Positions 23,345 through 34,025 of a DNA stretch of 64,000 nucleotides are shown here, in pieces. Under the pieces are notes generated by a model, which was not told the origin of the DNA, ran no database searches, and saw only the letters and a list, made by a program, of their open reading frames with translations. Within the stretch, counting starts at the first letter, position 1. The number at the start of each line of letters is the position of its first letter. This stretch comes from Rubricoccus sp038746605 (GTDB taxonomy: Bacteria > Bacteroidota > Rhodothermia > Rhodothermales > Rubricoccaceae). The position numbers and the translations under genes were made by a program. Where the stretch lies: the NCBI GenBank assembly GCA_038746605.1, contig JBCDKM010000003.1:218615-282614 (forward strand), given 5' to 3'.

Positions 23345-25522
23345 ATGCTTCGCCTTTCTTCTCTACTCGCCCTGGTAGCGCTCGCCGCTCTGGTGCTCGC
23401 CCCGGGCGCCCGCGCTCAGACGGGTACCGCCCAGGTGTTTCTCTCCCCGGCTGACTTCGCCGGACCCTCCACGGGCGCCCCCGCCCTGGACGGGCTCGCC
23501 GTCGATTTCTACGAGATCGGAACGCAGACACTCGCCTTCTCCGGTGTGGTCGGTGCCGACTCCACCGCGACCGTCCAGAATGCACCGGTCGGTACCTACG
23601 TCGCCCTTCTCGCGCCGAACACGAGCTGGACGAACGCGCTTCCTCTGGGGCCCGTCAGTGTCTCGCCGGATGGAGGCAGTCCGGGTTTTCTACTCGTCTC
23701 CCCTGTTACCGATGACGACGGCCTCGTCAGTGGGCAAATCACCGATGGTGATACAGGTGATCCGGTGCCGTTCCTGATCGGTGTCGCCAGTTCGGAGTGT
23801 GATTTCAGCGAGGCATTCTGCACGGGTGCCTTCCAGATTTTCACGACGGACGCGTCCGGGACCTACGGCTTCCCTGCTGATCCCGGTGAGGCTACTGTCT
23901 CGCTGTTCTTCCTCCCGGACTTCCTCGGCCTGGGCTTCTCGTCCTCGCTGCTCTACGAGCCGGTGGAGCGAGCCGTCTCCGTGACGGCTGGAGCCACGAC
24001 GACACTGAACATCGCGCTCGATGCACGCGGAACGGGCTTCCTCTCGGGCATCGTGACGGATCCCTCGGGCGCGCCTGCTGCGGGCGTCCCAGTGGAGCTT
24101 GGCTCGACGGACAACCTTTACTTCGCGCAGGTCACGACGGGCCCCGATGGCAGCTACGCCGCGGAGCTTCCCGAGGCGGACTACCTCGTGCGGGCCTCCG
24201 GGTCTTCCATCGGTGCGCTAGACGTGTACTATGACGGCGCCTTCGATCCTACGTCCGCCACGCCAGTCACCGTCGCGGAGGACGCGACCGTCACAGGCAT
24301 CGACATCGCGCTGGAGGCTCTGCCCTCCTCTCTCACGGCGACCGTTCAGGGGATCGTGACGGACGCGGCCGGTACGCCTCTGGACGGGATCACCGTGGGC
24401 ATGTACAACTGGGCGGAGAACTTCTTCCTCCCAGTCGCAGAGGGCGTCTCCGGTGCCGACGGGTCGTACGAGATCACGTACTCCAGCCTCGCGCTCGTGA
24501 ATGCGCCGCTGCTCATTGGCGTCGTGGATGAGAACTACGAGTGGCAGTTCTACGACGGCAAGCCGACGTTCTCTGTCGCGGACTTCCTCCGTGTGGGCGT
24601 TCAGGACACGACGTTCACGGGGATCGATTTCTCGCTCCTTCCCATCGGTGGCGACGGTCCCGGTTTCAGTATCAGCGGGACGGTGTCCGACGGCGACTCC
24701 GGCGGAGCCATCGGGCAGGCGCTCATCGCGGCTGCGGATCTGGAAGACGGGAGCCTCCACTACGGCGTCTCGGATGCCTCTGGCGCGTACCGGATCCAGG
24801 GCCTTCCCGAGGGCGACTACGTGGTGCTCTTCACCAAGGAGGAGTACGCCCCTGAGTTCTGGCCCGACGCCCGTAGTTGGACCCGCGCGTCCACGGTGAC
24901 GGTCTCGGCCGACGTGCAGAACGTGAACGCGCTCATGGGCGGCTTGAACCGCCCCGTCCGCGCCCGAGGCGTGCTCGAAGAGAGCACTCTTCAAGGCACG
25001 GTCCGCGATGCCGAGGGTCAGCCTCTCGTCGGTGCCCTCATCACGGCCAGTGTGGGTGAGGAGGTCATCGAGTTCGCGCTAACCGACGCGCGCGGTGGCT
25101 ACGCCCTCGACTCCCTGCCGCCCTCGGTGGTGGATGTCCGGGTGGACCTTCCCCGCTTTGAGGTCGCGGAAGAGACGACCACGATGTACGGTGGCAGCGG
25201 GGTCCTGTCCTTCGACCTCATGCCGCGCCTCGTGGTATCTAACGAGCCGGTGCGTGGCGAGGACGAGGGCGTCCTTCAGGTCATCCCGAACCCCACGCGT
25301 GGCGAGGCCTCAGTGGCCTTCTCGCTCCCCGAAGGTGCCGACGTGCGCGTCGCGGTGTACGACATGCTCGGCCGCGAGGTCGCCGTCGTAGCGGAGGGCG
25401 CTCGTGCCGAAGGGACTCACACCGCCCGCCTCGGCACCGAGGCGATGGCACCGGGCCTCTACCTCGTCCGGGTGGAGACTGCTGAGGGCGTGCAGTCCGT
25501 CCGGTTCACCGTCGTGCGCTGA
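23345..25522 (+). CDS. T9SS-sorted surface protein with carboxypeptidase-regulatory-like repeats (copy B)
   Basis: A 725-residue exported protein: signal peptide to about residue 24 (mature end QTGTAQ), six beta-sandwich repeats (starts near 30, 130, 230, 335, 450 and 550; for example GFLSGIVTDPSGAPAAGVPV) and a T9SS type A sorting domain over the last 75 residues (VIPNPTRGEASVAFSLPEG, GREVAVVAEGA, LYLVRVETAEG). Repeats carry the recurring phrase V-GID(F/I)-x-L and near 540 APEFWPDARSWTRA. No catalytic domain. Such proteins are usually stalks or adhesins exported across the outer membrane by T9SS. Its last 80 codons and the downstream terminator are almost identical in DNA to those of copy C. 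Starts 45 bases after the small partner gene. Confidence 0.86.
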   Translation: MLRLSSLLALVALAALVLAPGARAQTGTAQVFLSPADFAGPSTGAPALDGLAVDFYEIGTQTLAFSGVVGADSTATVQNAPVGTYVALLAPNTSWTNALPLGPVSVSPDGGSPGFLLVSPVTDDDGLVSGQITDGDTGDPVPFLIGVASSECDFSEAFCTGAFQIFTTDASGTYGFPADPGEATVSLFFLPDFLGLGFSSSLLYEPVERAVSVTAGATTTLNIALDARGTGFLSGIVTDPSGAPAAGVPVELGSTDNLYFAQVTTGPDGSYAAELPEADYLVRASGSSIGALDVYYDGAFDPTSATPVTVAEDATVTGIDIALEALPSSLTATVQGIVTDAAGTPLDGITVGMYNWAENFFLPVAEGVSGADGSYEITYSSLALVNAPLLIGVVDENYEWQFYDGKPTFSVADFLRVGVQDTTFTGIDFSLLPIGGDGPGFSISGTVSDGDSGGAIGQALIAAADLEDGSLHYGVSDASGAYRIQGLPEGDYVVLFTKEEYAPEFWPDARSWTRASTVTVSADVQNVNALMGGLNRPVRARGVLEESTLQGTVRDAEGQPLVGALITASVGEEVIEFALTDARGGYALDSLPPSVVDVRVDLPRFEVAEETTTMYGGSGVLSFDLMPRLVVSNEPVRGEDEGVLQVIPNPTRGEASVAFSLPEGADVRVAVYDMLGREVAVVAEGARAEGTHTARLGTEAMAPGLYLVRVETAEGVQSVRFTVVR
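25425..25444. repeat. Hairpin repeat inside surface protein B
   Basis: CCCGCCTCGG (25425-25434) and CCGAGGCG (25437-25444) in frame in the sorting domain, encoding RLGTEA. Confidence 0.75.
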
Positions 25523-25543
25523 CCTCTCCGGGTTTCAATGCAG

Positions 25544-25578
25544 CGGCCCCGCTGGCTTCGGCTGGCGGGGCCGTTTTT
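25544..25578 (+). terminator. Rho-independent terminator of cassette B
   Basis: CGGCCCCGC (25544-25552) pairs with GCGGGGCCG (25565-25573), 12-base loop, followed at once by TTTTT. One of only two hairpins in the window with a T-run. Confidence 0.85.
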
Positions 25579-25585
25579 CGGTGGG

Positions 25586-25620
25586 CCCGCCTCGGTCCCT
25601 GCGCGGAGGCCCCGGGGCAG
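25586..25620. repeat. Intergenic hairpin repeat, degenerate
   Basis: Intact left arm CCCGCCTCGG (25586-25595); right arm decayed to GCCCCGGGG. It is the counterpart of the intact copy at 28396-28429 after cassette C. Confidence 0.6.
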
Positions 25621-25651
25621 GGGAAGGCCGCAGCATCGGAATGAGGGGCGT

Positions 25652-25669
25652 CTGGTACGGATGCACTAG
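25652..25669. promoter_or_regulatory. Operator-like 18-bp dyad, site 3 (cassette C)
   Basis: CTGGTACGGATGCACTAG, 17 of 18 bases as in site 2. Eighty-seven bases before the ATG of the small secreted protein. Confidence 0.66.
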
Positions 25670-25687
25670 GCAAGGCATGTGCAAAAT

Positions 25688-25731
25688 GAGTCGTCCGCCT
25701 CACGCGGCTAGACCATTCCTCCCGCTACGTT
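25688..25731 (+). promoter_or_regulatory. Promoter-like region of cassette C
   Basis: GAGTCGTCCGCCTCACGCG (25688-25706), identical to cassette B, then TACGTT (25726-25731) at the position of TAGCCT in B. Spacings dyad to box and box to hexamer equal those of cassette B. Confidence 0.55.
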
Positions 25732-25756
25732 TTCCCCTGTCCTCCTCTCGTCTCGC

Positions 25757-26155
25757 ATGTCCCTGGTCTCTGTCCTGCTGATTCTCCTGGCGCCTGCGCC
25801 GTCTCCCTCTGCCTCGGCGGTCCTGCCCGTGGACAGTCGTTCCACGCCGGGCTGGGTGTCCTCACAGGTCGTCGGTGTAAACGGAGAACTGAGACTGCTT
25901 CCAGGGTGGAGCGTGCGAGTCGGGCCGGATGGCCGGGCGCATCTCTTGGGCCCCACGCCTCGCGCGCCTCGTGCTGCGGGTCTCTGGGACGACCAGGCGA
26001 CGGTCCGAGGCCTCCGTGTCGCGGTTCGTGTGACGGCCCGCGATAAAGCCGCTGTGTACGTCGAGGGCCGTTTCCACGACGGCTCACGCGTCCGCTCCTT
26101 CCTGCTCCGCTGGGACGCCGCCAGCGGCGCGTGGTCCGAAGCGTCAGCTAGTTGA
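25757..26155 (+). CDS. Small secreted protein of cassette C
   Basis: A 132-residue paralogue of the protein at 22872-23300. Signal peptide about 1-20 (MSLVSVLLILLAPAPSPSAS). Shared core: VGVNGELRLLPGWSVRVGP, DGRAHLLGPTPR, RAAGLWDD, AVRVTARDKAAVYVEGRF and RSFLLRWDAASGAWSEAS. Both copies end soon after this Trp-containing stretch. The core is well kept while signal peptide and linker have drifted, so the domain is under selection. No Cys, no obvious catalytic residues. The large surface protein C starts 46 bases downstream. Confidence 0.78.
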   Translation: MSLVSVLLILLAPAPSPSASAVLPVDSRSTPGWVSSQVVGVNGELRLLPGWSVRVGPDGRAHLLGPTPRAPRAAGLWDDQATVRGLRVAVRVTARDKAAVYVEGRFHDGSRVRSFLLRWDAASGAWSEASAS

Positions 26156-26201
26156 ACCTCAACCCCTTGCCGCCGTTCAGGTGGCACCTATTCCCCCCAC
26201 C

Positions 26202-28331
26202 ATGTCTCGTCTTGCGTCTCTTCTCACCCTAGCGTTGCTGCTGGTCGCGCCCGCGATCGCGCAGACTGGCACTGCCGAGTTTTTCGTTCCATTGCGAGGC
26301 GATGGAGACCCCGAGGCGGGCGTGGCCGTCACCGTCACCGTCTACTCCGAAGACCCGGAGGGGCCGACCTACGAGGCGGTCACGGACGACACCGGCGCGG
26401 TGCGCATAGAGGACGTGCCGGACGGGACGTATTACCTCTTTGCGGCTCCCTCCTCGGAGTACCTGACGCTCTTCTCGATTCCGTCCATCGTGGGCGGCGA
26501 GGCGCCGCAGTTCGGGTTCTCTTTCCTCTCGCCCCTCGATCCGTCGTTCGGCACCGTCCGGGGGCGGTTGACGGATGAGGAGACCGGCGAGCCGCTCCGC
26601 TTCGACATTCTGCTCGTCAACCCGGAAGGTCAGGTGCCGGTCGGGCCCATCACGAGCCTCTCGTCTATCGACGGGGAGGGCAACTACGCCTTCCAGATCG
26701 CGCCCGGCACGTACGACCTGGACTACTTCATTTACAGCGAGGGCGACGCCTCGTCCGTCTACCGCTCCGCGACGGCCATTCTCACCTCTACGGCGGGAGA
26801 GACGACGACGCAGGACCTCGCACTCGAGCGCCGTGTCCCCGGCATCGCCACGGGCACGGTCACAGACGAGGCGACCGGCGCTCCCCTTCCAGGTGTTCCA
26901 GTCCTGGCGTATGCCACGGATAACACGTACACGGCTCTCACGGTCACCGGCCCCGACGGGAGGTACTCCATCGAGTTGCCAGAGAATGACTACGTCTTCC
27001 AGGTGGACGTCAGCAACGACGGCTATCTGCAGCAGTTTTACGACGAGGCACTCTTCTTCGAGGACGCCACGACGGTGACGGTGCCCGGCGAAGCCACAGC
27101 GGCTGGGATCGACTTCTCCCTGGTTCGCCCGGCCGACGATTTCACCGTCTCCGTCTCCGGGCGGCTGGTGGACAGCGCGGGGGAGCCTATCGAGAACGGC
27201 ACCGTGAGCGTTTACAGCTCTGACAACCTGTTCTTCTCCCTCCTCGACGTTCGCGCGGCGCCGGACGGCACCTTCTCCCTCACGACGGACGAGACGCTCC
27301 TCGCAGGGTCGCGCCTCGCGCTGGGCTTCCGTGCCCCGGGCTACGTCGAGGAGTTCTTCGACGACAAGCCTGCGCTCTTCCTCGCGGACTTCGTCGCCAT
27401 CGACGCAGACGGCGCCGAGGTAGCGGCCGGTGACGTGGAGCTTCTGCTGGAAGGCGAGGACATCCCGGGCTTCTCCATCTCGGGCACCGTCACGGACGAG
27501 GACACGGGCGCTCCGCTGGCGAACACCACGGTCGCGGTGACTCGGGTGGATGCGCCGGGTCAGGTCTTCGCCGTCACGGACGCCTCCGGCGCCTACCGCG
27601 CCGATGGCCTCGCCGAGGGCGAGTACGTCGTCCTCTTCGCTGCCGACGAGCACGCGCCGGAGTTCTACCCGAACGCTGGGATGTGGACGGAAGCGGATCC
27701 GATCTCGGTTTCGTCCGACGTGTCCAACATCAACGCGCTCATGGGCGGTCTGAACCGGCCGGTCGGCGTGCAGCGCAAGGGAGGTGCTGGAACCGTCTTG
27801 GAAGGCGCCGTCCGCACGCCAGAGGGTGCGCCGCTGGCTGGTGCGCTCGTGACTGCTCGCGATCAGAGTGGCGAGGCCGTGGCCTTCGCGCTCACCAGTT
27901 CATCTGGCCGCTACACGCTGGAAGGTCTCGGCCTGGATCCGGTCGCGGTGAGCGTGGACCTTCCGCGCTTCGAGCCGACCATGCGCCCCGCCAGCGCGCA
28001 GAGCGGAGGTCGCCTCTTCCTGACGCTCGCGCCGTTCGTCTCGGTGGCCGAGGAGACCACGCCGGACCTCTCCGACGCTGACCTCCAAGTGTACCCGAAC
28101 CCGACACGCGGGGAGGCCTCGGTGGCCTTCTCGCTCCCCGAAGGTGCCGACGTGCGCGTCGCGGTGTACGACATGCTCGGCCGCGAGGTCGCCGTCGTAG
28201 CGGAGGGCGCTCGTGCCGAAGGGACCCACACCGCCCGCCTCGGCACCGAGGCGATGGCACCGGGCCTCTACCTCGTCCGGGTGGAGACTGCCGAGGGCGT
28301 GCAGTCCGTCCGGTTCACCGTCGTGCGCTGA
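26202..28331 (+). CDS. T9SS-sorted surface protein with carboxypeptidase-regulatory-like repeats (copy C)
   Basis: A 709-residue exported protein built like copies A and B: signal peptide (MSRLASLLTLALLLVAPAIA, then QTGTAEF), about six beta-sandwich repeats and a T9SS type A sorting domain. The opening domain (TGTAEFFVPL) resembles copy A more than B, while the C-terminal 80 residues are near-identical to B at DNA level, so the gene looks mosaic. Near residue 485 it has APEFYPNAGMWTEA, the family signature. It has no enzyme domain. ATG 26202 is used because it opens the signal peptide; an ATG seven codons upstream is in frame. Confidence 0.86.
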   Translation: MSRLASLLTLALLLVAPAIAQTGTAEFFVPLRGDGDPEAGVAVTVTVYSEDPEGPTYEAVTDDTGAVRIEDVPDGTYYLFAAPSSEYLTLFSIPSIVGGEAPQFGFSFLSPLDPSFGTVRGRLTDEETGEPLRFDILLVNPEGQVPVGPITSLSSIDGEGNYAFQIAPGTYDLDYFIYSEGDASSVYRSATAILTSTAGETTTQDLALERRVPGIATGTVTDEATGAPLPGVPVLAYATDNTYTALTVTGPDGRYSIELPENDYVFQVDVSNDGYLQQFYDEALFFEDATTVTVPGEATAAGIDFSLVRPADDFTVSVSGRLVDSAGEPIENGTVSVYSSDNLFFSLLDVRAAPDGTFSLTTDETLLAGSRLALGFRAPGYVEEFFDDKPALFLADFVAIDADGAEVAAGDVELLLEGEDIPGFSISGTVTDEDTGAPLANTTVAVTRVDAPGQVFAVTDASGAYRADGLAEGEYVVLFAADEHAPEFYPNAGMWTEADPISVSSDVSNINALMGGLNRPVGVQRKGGAGTVLEGAVRTPEGAPLAGALVTARDQSGEAVAFALTSSSGRYTLEGLGLDPVAVSVDLPRFEPTMRPASAQSGGRLFLTLAPFVSVAEETTPDLSDADLQVYPNPTRGEASVAFSLPEGADVRVAVYDMLGREVAVVAEGARAEGTHTARLGTEAMAPGLYLVRVETAEGVQSVRFTVVR
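28235..28253. repeat. Hairpin repeat inside surface protein C
   Basis: CCGCCTCGG (28235-28243) and CCGAGGCG (28246-28253) in frame, encoding RLGTEA, at the same place as in copy B. Confidence 0.75.
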
Positions 28332-28352
28332 CCTCTCCGAGTTTCAATGCAG

Positions 28353-28387
28353 CGGCCCCGCTGGCTTCGGCTGGCGGGGCCGTCTTT
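28353..28387 (+). terminator. Terminator of cassette C
   Basis: Same 9-bp stem as after cassette B, followed by TCTTT instead of TTTTT. Lies 22 bases past the stop of copy C and faces gyrA, which is convergent. Confidence 0.8.
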
Positions 28388-28395
28388 CGGTGGGT

Positions 28396-28429
28396 CCGCC
28401 TCGGTGTCTCCGTGGAGGTCCCGAGGCGG
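28396..28429. repeat. Intergenic hairpin repeat, long-loop form
   Basis: CCGCCTCGG (28396-28404) and CCGAGGCGG (28421-28429) with an insert holding CTCCGTGGAG. Lies between convergent cassette C and gyrA. Confidence 0.9.
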
Positions 28430-28438
28430 GGGAGATCG

Positions 28439-31159
<2,721 letters not shown>

Positions 31160-31186
31160 CAGGCAAGGTGGGAGCGCAGACCCGAA

Positions 31187-31192
31187 AAGATA
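31187..31192 (-). promoter_or_regulatory. Candidate -10 box of gyrA (TATCTT)
   Basis: Minus-strand TATCTT followed by TT, 27 bases before the gyrA ATG. No clear -35 box is seen. Confidence 0.35.
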
Positions 31193-31443
31193 CCGTCAGA
31201 CGCTGCGAACCGCCTCTCTGGAGGCCGTCCTGGGGGTGGATTCCGGGTGAGGCTCGGGCAGTGCCGGATGGGGTGCCGTGCCTGTCCGGCGGGACTCCCG
31301 AATCCGCTCCCGTCATGCCCGCTCGACCTCCGGGGATCGACATGGAAGACCGGCGCGCCGGGCCCAGCCTGGGGGGACGTGGATTCAGCCCCCCTCGCGA
31401 GTCGGTACCGAGCGTGTGCACTCCGGTTTGGGGTCGCGCCCCT

Positions 31444-31477
31444 CCGCCTCGGTCGCCCCATGGACCCACCGAGGCGG
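31444..31477. repeat. Intergenic hairpin repeat, long-loop form
   Basis: CCGCCTCGG (31444-31452) and CCGAGGCGG (31469-31477), 16-base loop with CCATGG. Confidence 0.9.
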
Positions 31478-31568
31478 GCCGTCTGCTACTGGCTCCTCCC
31501 TACTGGATCCTCTTCCTAAACCCCTCCTGTCACCCGCCGATACCTCGGACTCGCCCCGCACGACCCGT

Positions 31569-33152
31569 ATGGCGCCCCTGGCTGACGATTACCCGGACCT
31601 CCTCGCCGCGCTCGACCTGCAGCTTCGCGTGGAGCAGGCCGAGGCCGAACTCCGCGAGACCGCCCTCACGCGCCCCGATCCCCTCGTGCTGCTCGAAGCC
31701 GGGGTGCGACGCCTGAGCGAGGCCCTCCACGAACGGCCCGCTGCCGCATACGTCTCCGGCGACGATGCGCTCGTCCGGTGCGCCGTCTGGCCGCCCGATG
31801 CTGAGGCACCCGTCGAGATTCCGGTGGGCGATGCGCTGAAGTCGTTGGCGCCCAAAGTCATTGGGCCGGAGGACCATGCGGATCTCGTGGACGCGATGGG
31901 CGAGTCGGCTGCGCTCCGGGTTCCCTTCGAGGGCGCGGCGGAGGGTGTTTTCGTCGTAGCTGGAGAGGCGGACGAGGTAGAGACGGCTGCGGCCTCGCGA
32001 TTGGCTGCGCTCTTCAGCACCCTCTGGGCGTGGACTGAGGCGGAAGCCCGCTTCCAGCGGACCGTCGCGGACCTCGCGGACGCGCTCTTCACCTTCGCCT
32101 ACGATGCCGATGGCGAGCGCCGCTACGCCTTCGTCACACCCCAGATCGAAGCGGTCGCGGGCATCGCTGCTGCGGCTCTCACCGCCGACGAAGTGAGTTG
32201 GGAGGTCGTGGTAGCCGATGCGGACGCCGAGGCTTTCGCGGTCCACGATGCGCGCCTCCAATCGGGTGAGCCCAGCCGTCTCGACTACCGCGTGCGCGGG
32301 GCGGGCGGCGAGGTCCGCTGGGTAAGCGAACGAGCCACACCCAGCCTCGACGCCGCTGGCCGGTTCGCCATCGGTGGCATCCTCTCCGACATCACCGAGC
32401 GGAAGGCGGCCGAAACCGCACTCGTCCGGGCACGACAGACCGCCGAGCGCGCCGCACGCACGCGGATGTCGTTCCTGCGCATGATGAGCCACGAACTGCG
32501 CACGCCACTCGGCGCTATCCGGGGCTTCGCGGAGATCCTGAAGGAGGAGGTGCAGGCGCTGGAGGGTGCCCCTGAGGAGGTCCCCGAGTTTGCCCAGACC
32601 ATCGCCGAGGCGGCCGACCGTGCCCTCCGGCTCGTCTCCAGCCTCCTCGATCTCTCGCGTCTGGAAACAGGCGCCCTCGACCTCGCACGCCAGCCGGTCG
32701 ACCTCGACGCACTCGCGGCAGGTGTGGCGGCACGCCATGCGCCCCAGGCCGAGGCGAAAGGTCTCGCGCTACATGTCGAGCGGGCGTCTGCCCCTGCTGT
32801 CGTCCACGCTGACCCCTCGCGCCTGGAGCAGGTGGTGGACGGCCTGCTTTCCAACGCCGTCAAGTTCACCGAGGCCGGTGAGGTCCGCGTTCGCGTCGAG
32901 GCCGATGATGACGAGGTGCGATTCACCGTCGCCGACACGGGCGTGGGGATCGGGGAAGCATTCGTGGACGGGCTCTTCGAGCCGTTCGCGCAGGAAGACC
33001 ACCGCATCAACCGCAAGTTCGAAGGCTCCGGCCTCGGCCTCGCCATCGCGGCAGGCTTGGTGAAAGCGATGGAGGGCCGCATCGACGTGGTCAGCGACCA
33101 AGGCGAGGGCTCCACGTTCACCGTCGCGTTGCCGTTGATGCGTGGGGGGTAG
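31569..33152 (+). CDS. PAS-domain sensor histidine kinase, soluble
   Basis: A 527-residue kinase with no membrane helix or signal peptide, so it should sense cytoplasmic signals. A divergent GAF-like region (about 20-155), a PAS domain with PAC end (about 160-290, RLDYRVRGAGGEVRWVSERATP and GILSDITERK), HisKA with phospho-accepting His308 in FLRMMSHELRTPLGAI, and HATPase_c (N box near LLSNAVKFTEAG, G1 DTGVGIG, G2 GSGLGLAI). No response regulator is encoded beside it; the partner must lie elsewhere. ATG 31569 gives the N-terminal coiled region LQLRVEQAEAELRE; no better start is visible. Confidence 0.92.
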   Translation: MAPLADDYPDLLAALDLQLRVEQAEAELRETALTRPDPLVLLEAGVRRLSEALHERPAAAYVSGDDALVRCAVWPPDAEAPVEIPVGDALKSLAPKVIGPEDHADLVDAMGESAALRVPFEGAAEGVFVVAGEADEVETAAASRLAALFSTLWAWTEAEARFQRTVADLADALFTFAYDADGERRYAFVTPQIEAVAGIAAAALTADEVSWEVVVADADAEAFAVHDARLQSGEPSRLDYRVRGAGGEVRWVSERATPSLDAAGRFAIGGILSDITERKAAETALVRARQTAERAARTRMSFLRMMSHELRTPLGAIRGFAEILKEEVQALEGAPEEVPEFAQTIAEAADRALRLVSSLLDLSRLETGALDLARQPVDLDALAAGVAARHAPQAEAKGLALHVERASAPAVVHADPSRLEQVVDGLLSNAVKFTEAGEVRVRVEADDDEVRFTVADTGVGIGEAFVDGLFEPFAQEDHRINRKFEGSGLGLAIAAGLVKAMEGRIDVVSDQGEGSTFTVALPLMRGG

Positions 33153-33184
33153 TCGTAGCGAGGCTTTGCGCTCCTCCACCCGGT

Positions 33185-33204
33185 CCGCCTCGGCGCCGAG
33201 GCGG
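33185..33204. repeat. Intergenic hairpin repeat, short form
   Basis: Perfect 20-bp palindrome, arms CCGCCTCGGC and GCCGAGGCGG, no loop. Between the PAS kinase and the Rad52-like gene. Confidence 0.92.
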
Positions 33205-33274
33205 GCGGAGTCGGAAGGGAGGTGGGTTGCCTCTGCGCCCCCCCCGATGACACTCGGCTGGCACCCTCGCGCCG

Positions 33275-33280
33275 TAGTGT
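33275..33280 (+). promoter_or_regulatory. Candidate -10 box (TAGTGT)
   Basis: TAGTGT in the context GCCGTAG, 25 bases before the Rad52-like ATG. Confidence 0.3.
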
Positions 33281-33304
33281 TCGGATAATCCTCCTGAACG
33301 AACC

Positions 33305-33964
33305 ATGCCCATCGACTGGACCCGTCTCTCTGCCCCCTTCCCCGCCGATGACGTGGAGTGGAAGCCCGGCGCCACCACTCGCGATAAGAAGAAGGGCCTC
33401 GCGATGGCCTACATCACCGCTCGCGCGGTGCAGGACCGCCTGGACGAGGTGTTCACGCCCGGCGGTTGGAAGAACGAGTTCCGCGAGGGACCCTCGGGTG
33501 GTGTCATCTGCCGGATTTACTTCAAGACCGGCGAGACGCTCGCGGACGGATCCCCGGAGTGGGCCTGGCGCGAAGACGGCGCCGACAACACGGATGTGGA
33601 GGCCGTCAAGGGTGGGCTCTCGAACGCAATGAAGCGCGCGGGCGCGGCTCTCGGCATCGGGCGCTACCTCTACAAGCTGCCGCAGCCCTGGGTGCCCCTA
33701 GACGACCGCGGTCGGTTCCAGCAGACGCCCCGCATCCCGCGCGAGTTCTTGCCGCAGGGCGCTCCCACTCCCTCCGCCGCGGCGCCGAGGCGGGACGAGC
33801 CGCAACGCACCGCGCCGCGCCGCGAGTCGCCGCGCTCTGAGGCCCGCCAGACGGGCGACCAGCGACCGGCGCCCCGTGCAGGACAGAAGCGGGTGGTCCG
33901 CCGTGTGGGCGGTCAGGAGGTCGGTGGAGATGGCGCCAATCGGCCTCCCGCGCGTCCGTTTTAG
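33305..33964 (+). CDS. Rad52/Rad22 family single-strand annealing protein
   Basis: A 219-residue protein whose first 130 residues match the Rad52/Rad22 annealing core: FPADDVEWKPGATTRDKKKGLAMAYITARAVQDRLDEVFTP (shown here in part as AMAYITARAVQDRLDEV), GWKNEF, a charged EDGADNTDVEAVKGGLSNAMKRAGAALGIGRYLY block and the LPQPWVPLD end. The family anneals complementary single strands in recombination. The C-terminal 85 residues are a basic Pro/Arg/Gln-rich tail, expected to be disordered and DNA-binding, and include a decayed hairpin repeat. Such genes are often phage-borne; here the neighbours are housekeeping genes and base use is like theirs, so a resident gene is likely. Confidence 0.88.
   Translation: MPIDWTRLSAPFPADDVEWKPGATTRDKKKGLAMAYITARAVQDRLDEVFTPGGWKNEFREGPSGGVICRIYFKTGETLADGSPEWAWREDGADNTDVEAVKGGLSNAMKRAGAALGIGRYLYKLPQPWVPLDDRGRFQQTPRIPREFLPQGAPTPSAAAPRRDEPQRTAPRRESPRSEARQTGDQRPAPRAGQKRVVRRVGGQEVGGDGANRPPARPF
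33774..33795. repeat. Decayed hairpin repeat inside the Rad52-like gene
   Basis: CCGCCGCGGC followed by GCCGAGGCGGG, in frame in the disordered tail (SAAAPRRDE). One arm carries a mismatch pair. Confidence 0.6.
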
Positions 33965-33995
33965 CAGGCGAGAACCGCGGGAGGGGAGAGGGGCG

Positions 33996-34001
33996 TAGCA
34001 T
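33996..34001 (+). promoter_or_regulatory. Candidate -10 box (TAGCAT)
   Basis: TAGCAT in the context GGCGTAGC, 25 bases before the hydrolase ATG. Confidence 0.35.
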
Positions 34002-34025
34002 GCAGTCCGCTCTCTCTTCTCCTCC

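Larger units (their letters stand above)
31160..31568. other. 409-base divergent region gyrA / sensor kinase
   Basis: Holds the candidate gyrA -10 box, a hairpin repeat at 31444-31477, and a weak stem of six G (31371-31376) with six C (31389-31394). No coding frame with recognisable content. The rest is GC-rich sequence in which I see nothing. Confidence 0.6.

Noticed and set aside
16634..28331. Surface proteins A, B and C as carboxypeptidases
   Set aside because: Only the regulatory-like beta-sandwich repeats are present; no zinc-peptidase domain or HxxE motif.
33305..33964. Prophage remnant around the Rad52-like gene
   Set aside because: No integrase, capsid or att repeats; neighbours are housekeeping genes with the same base use.
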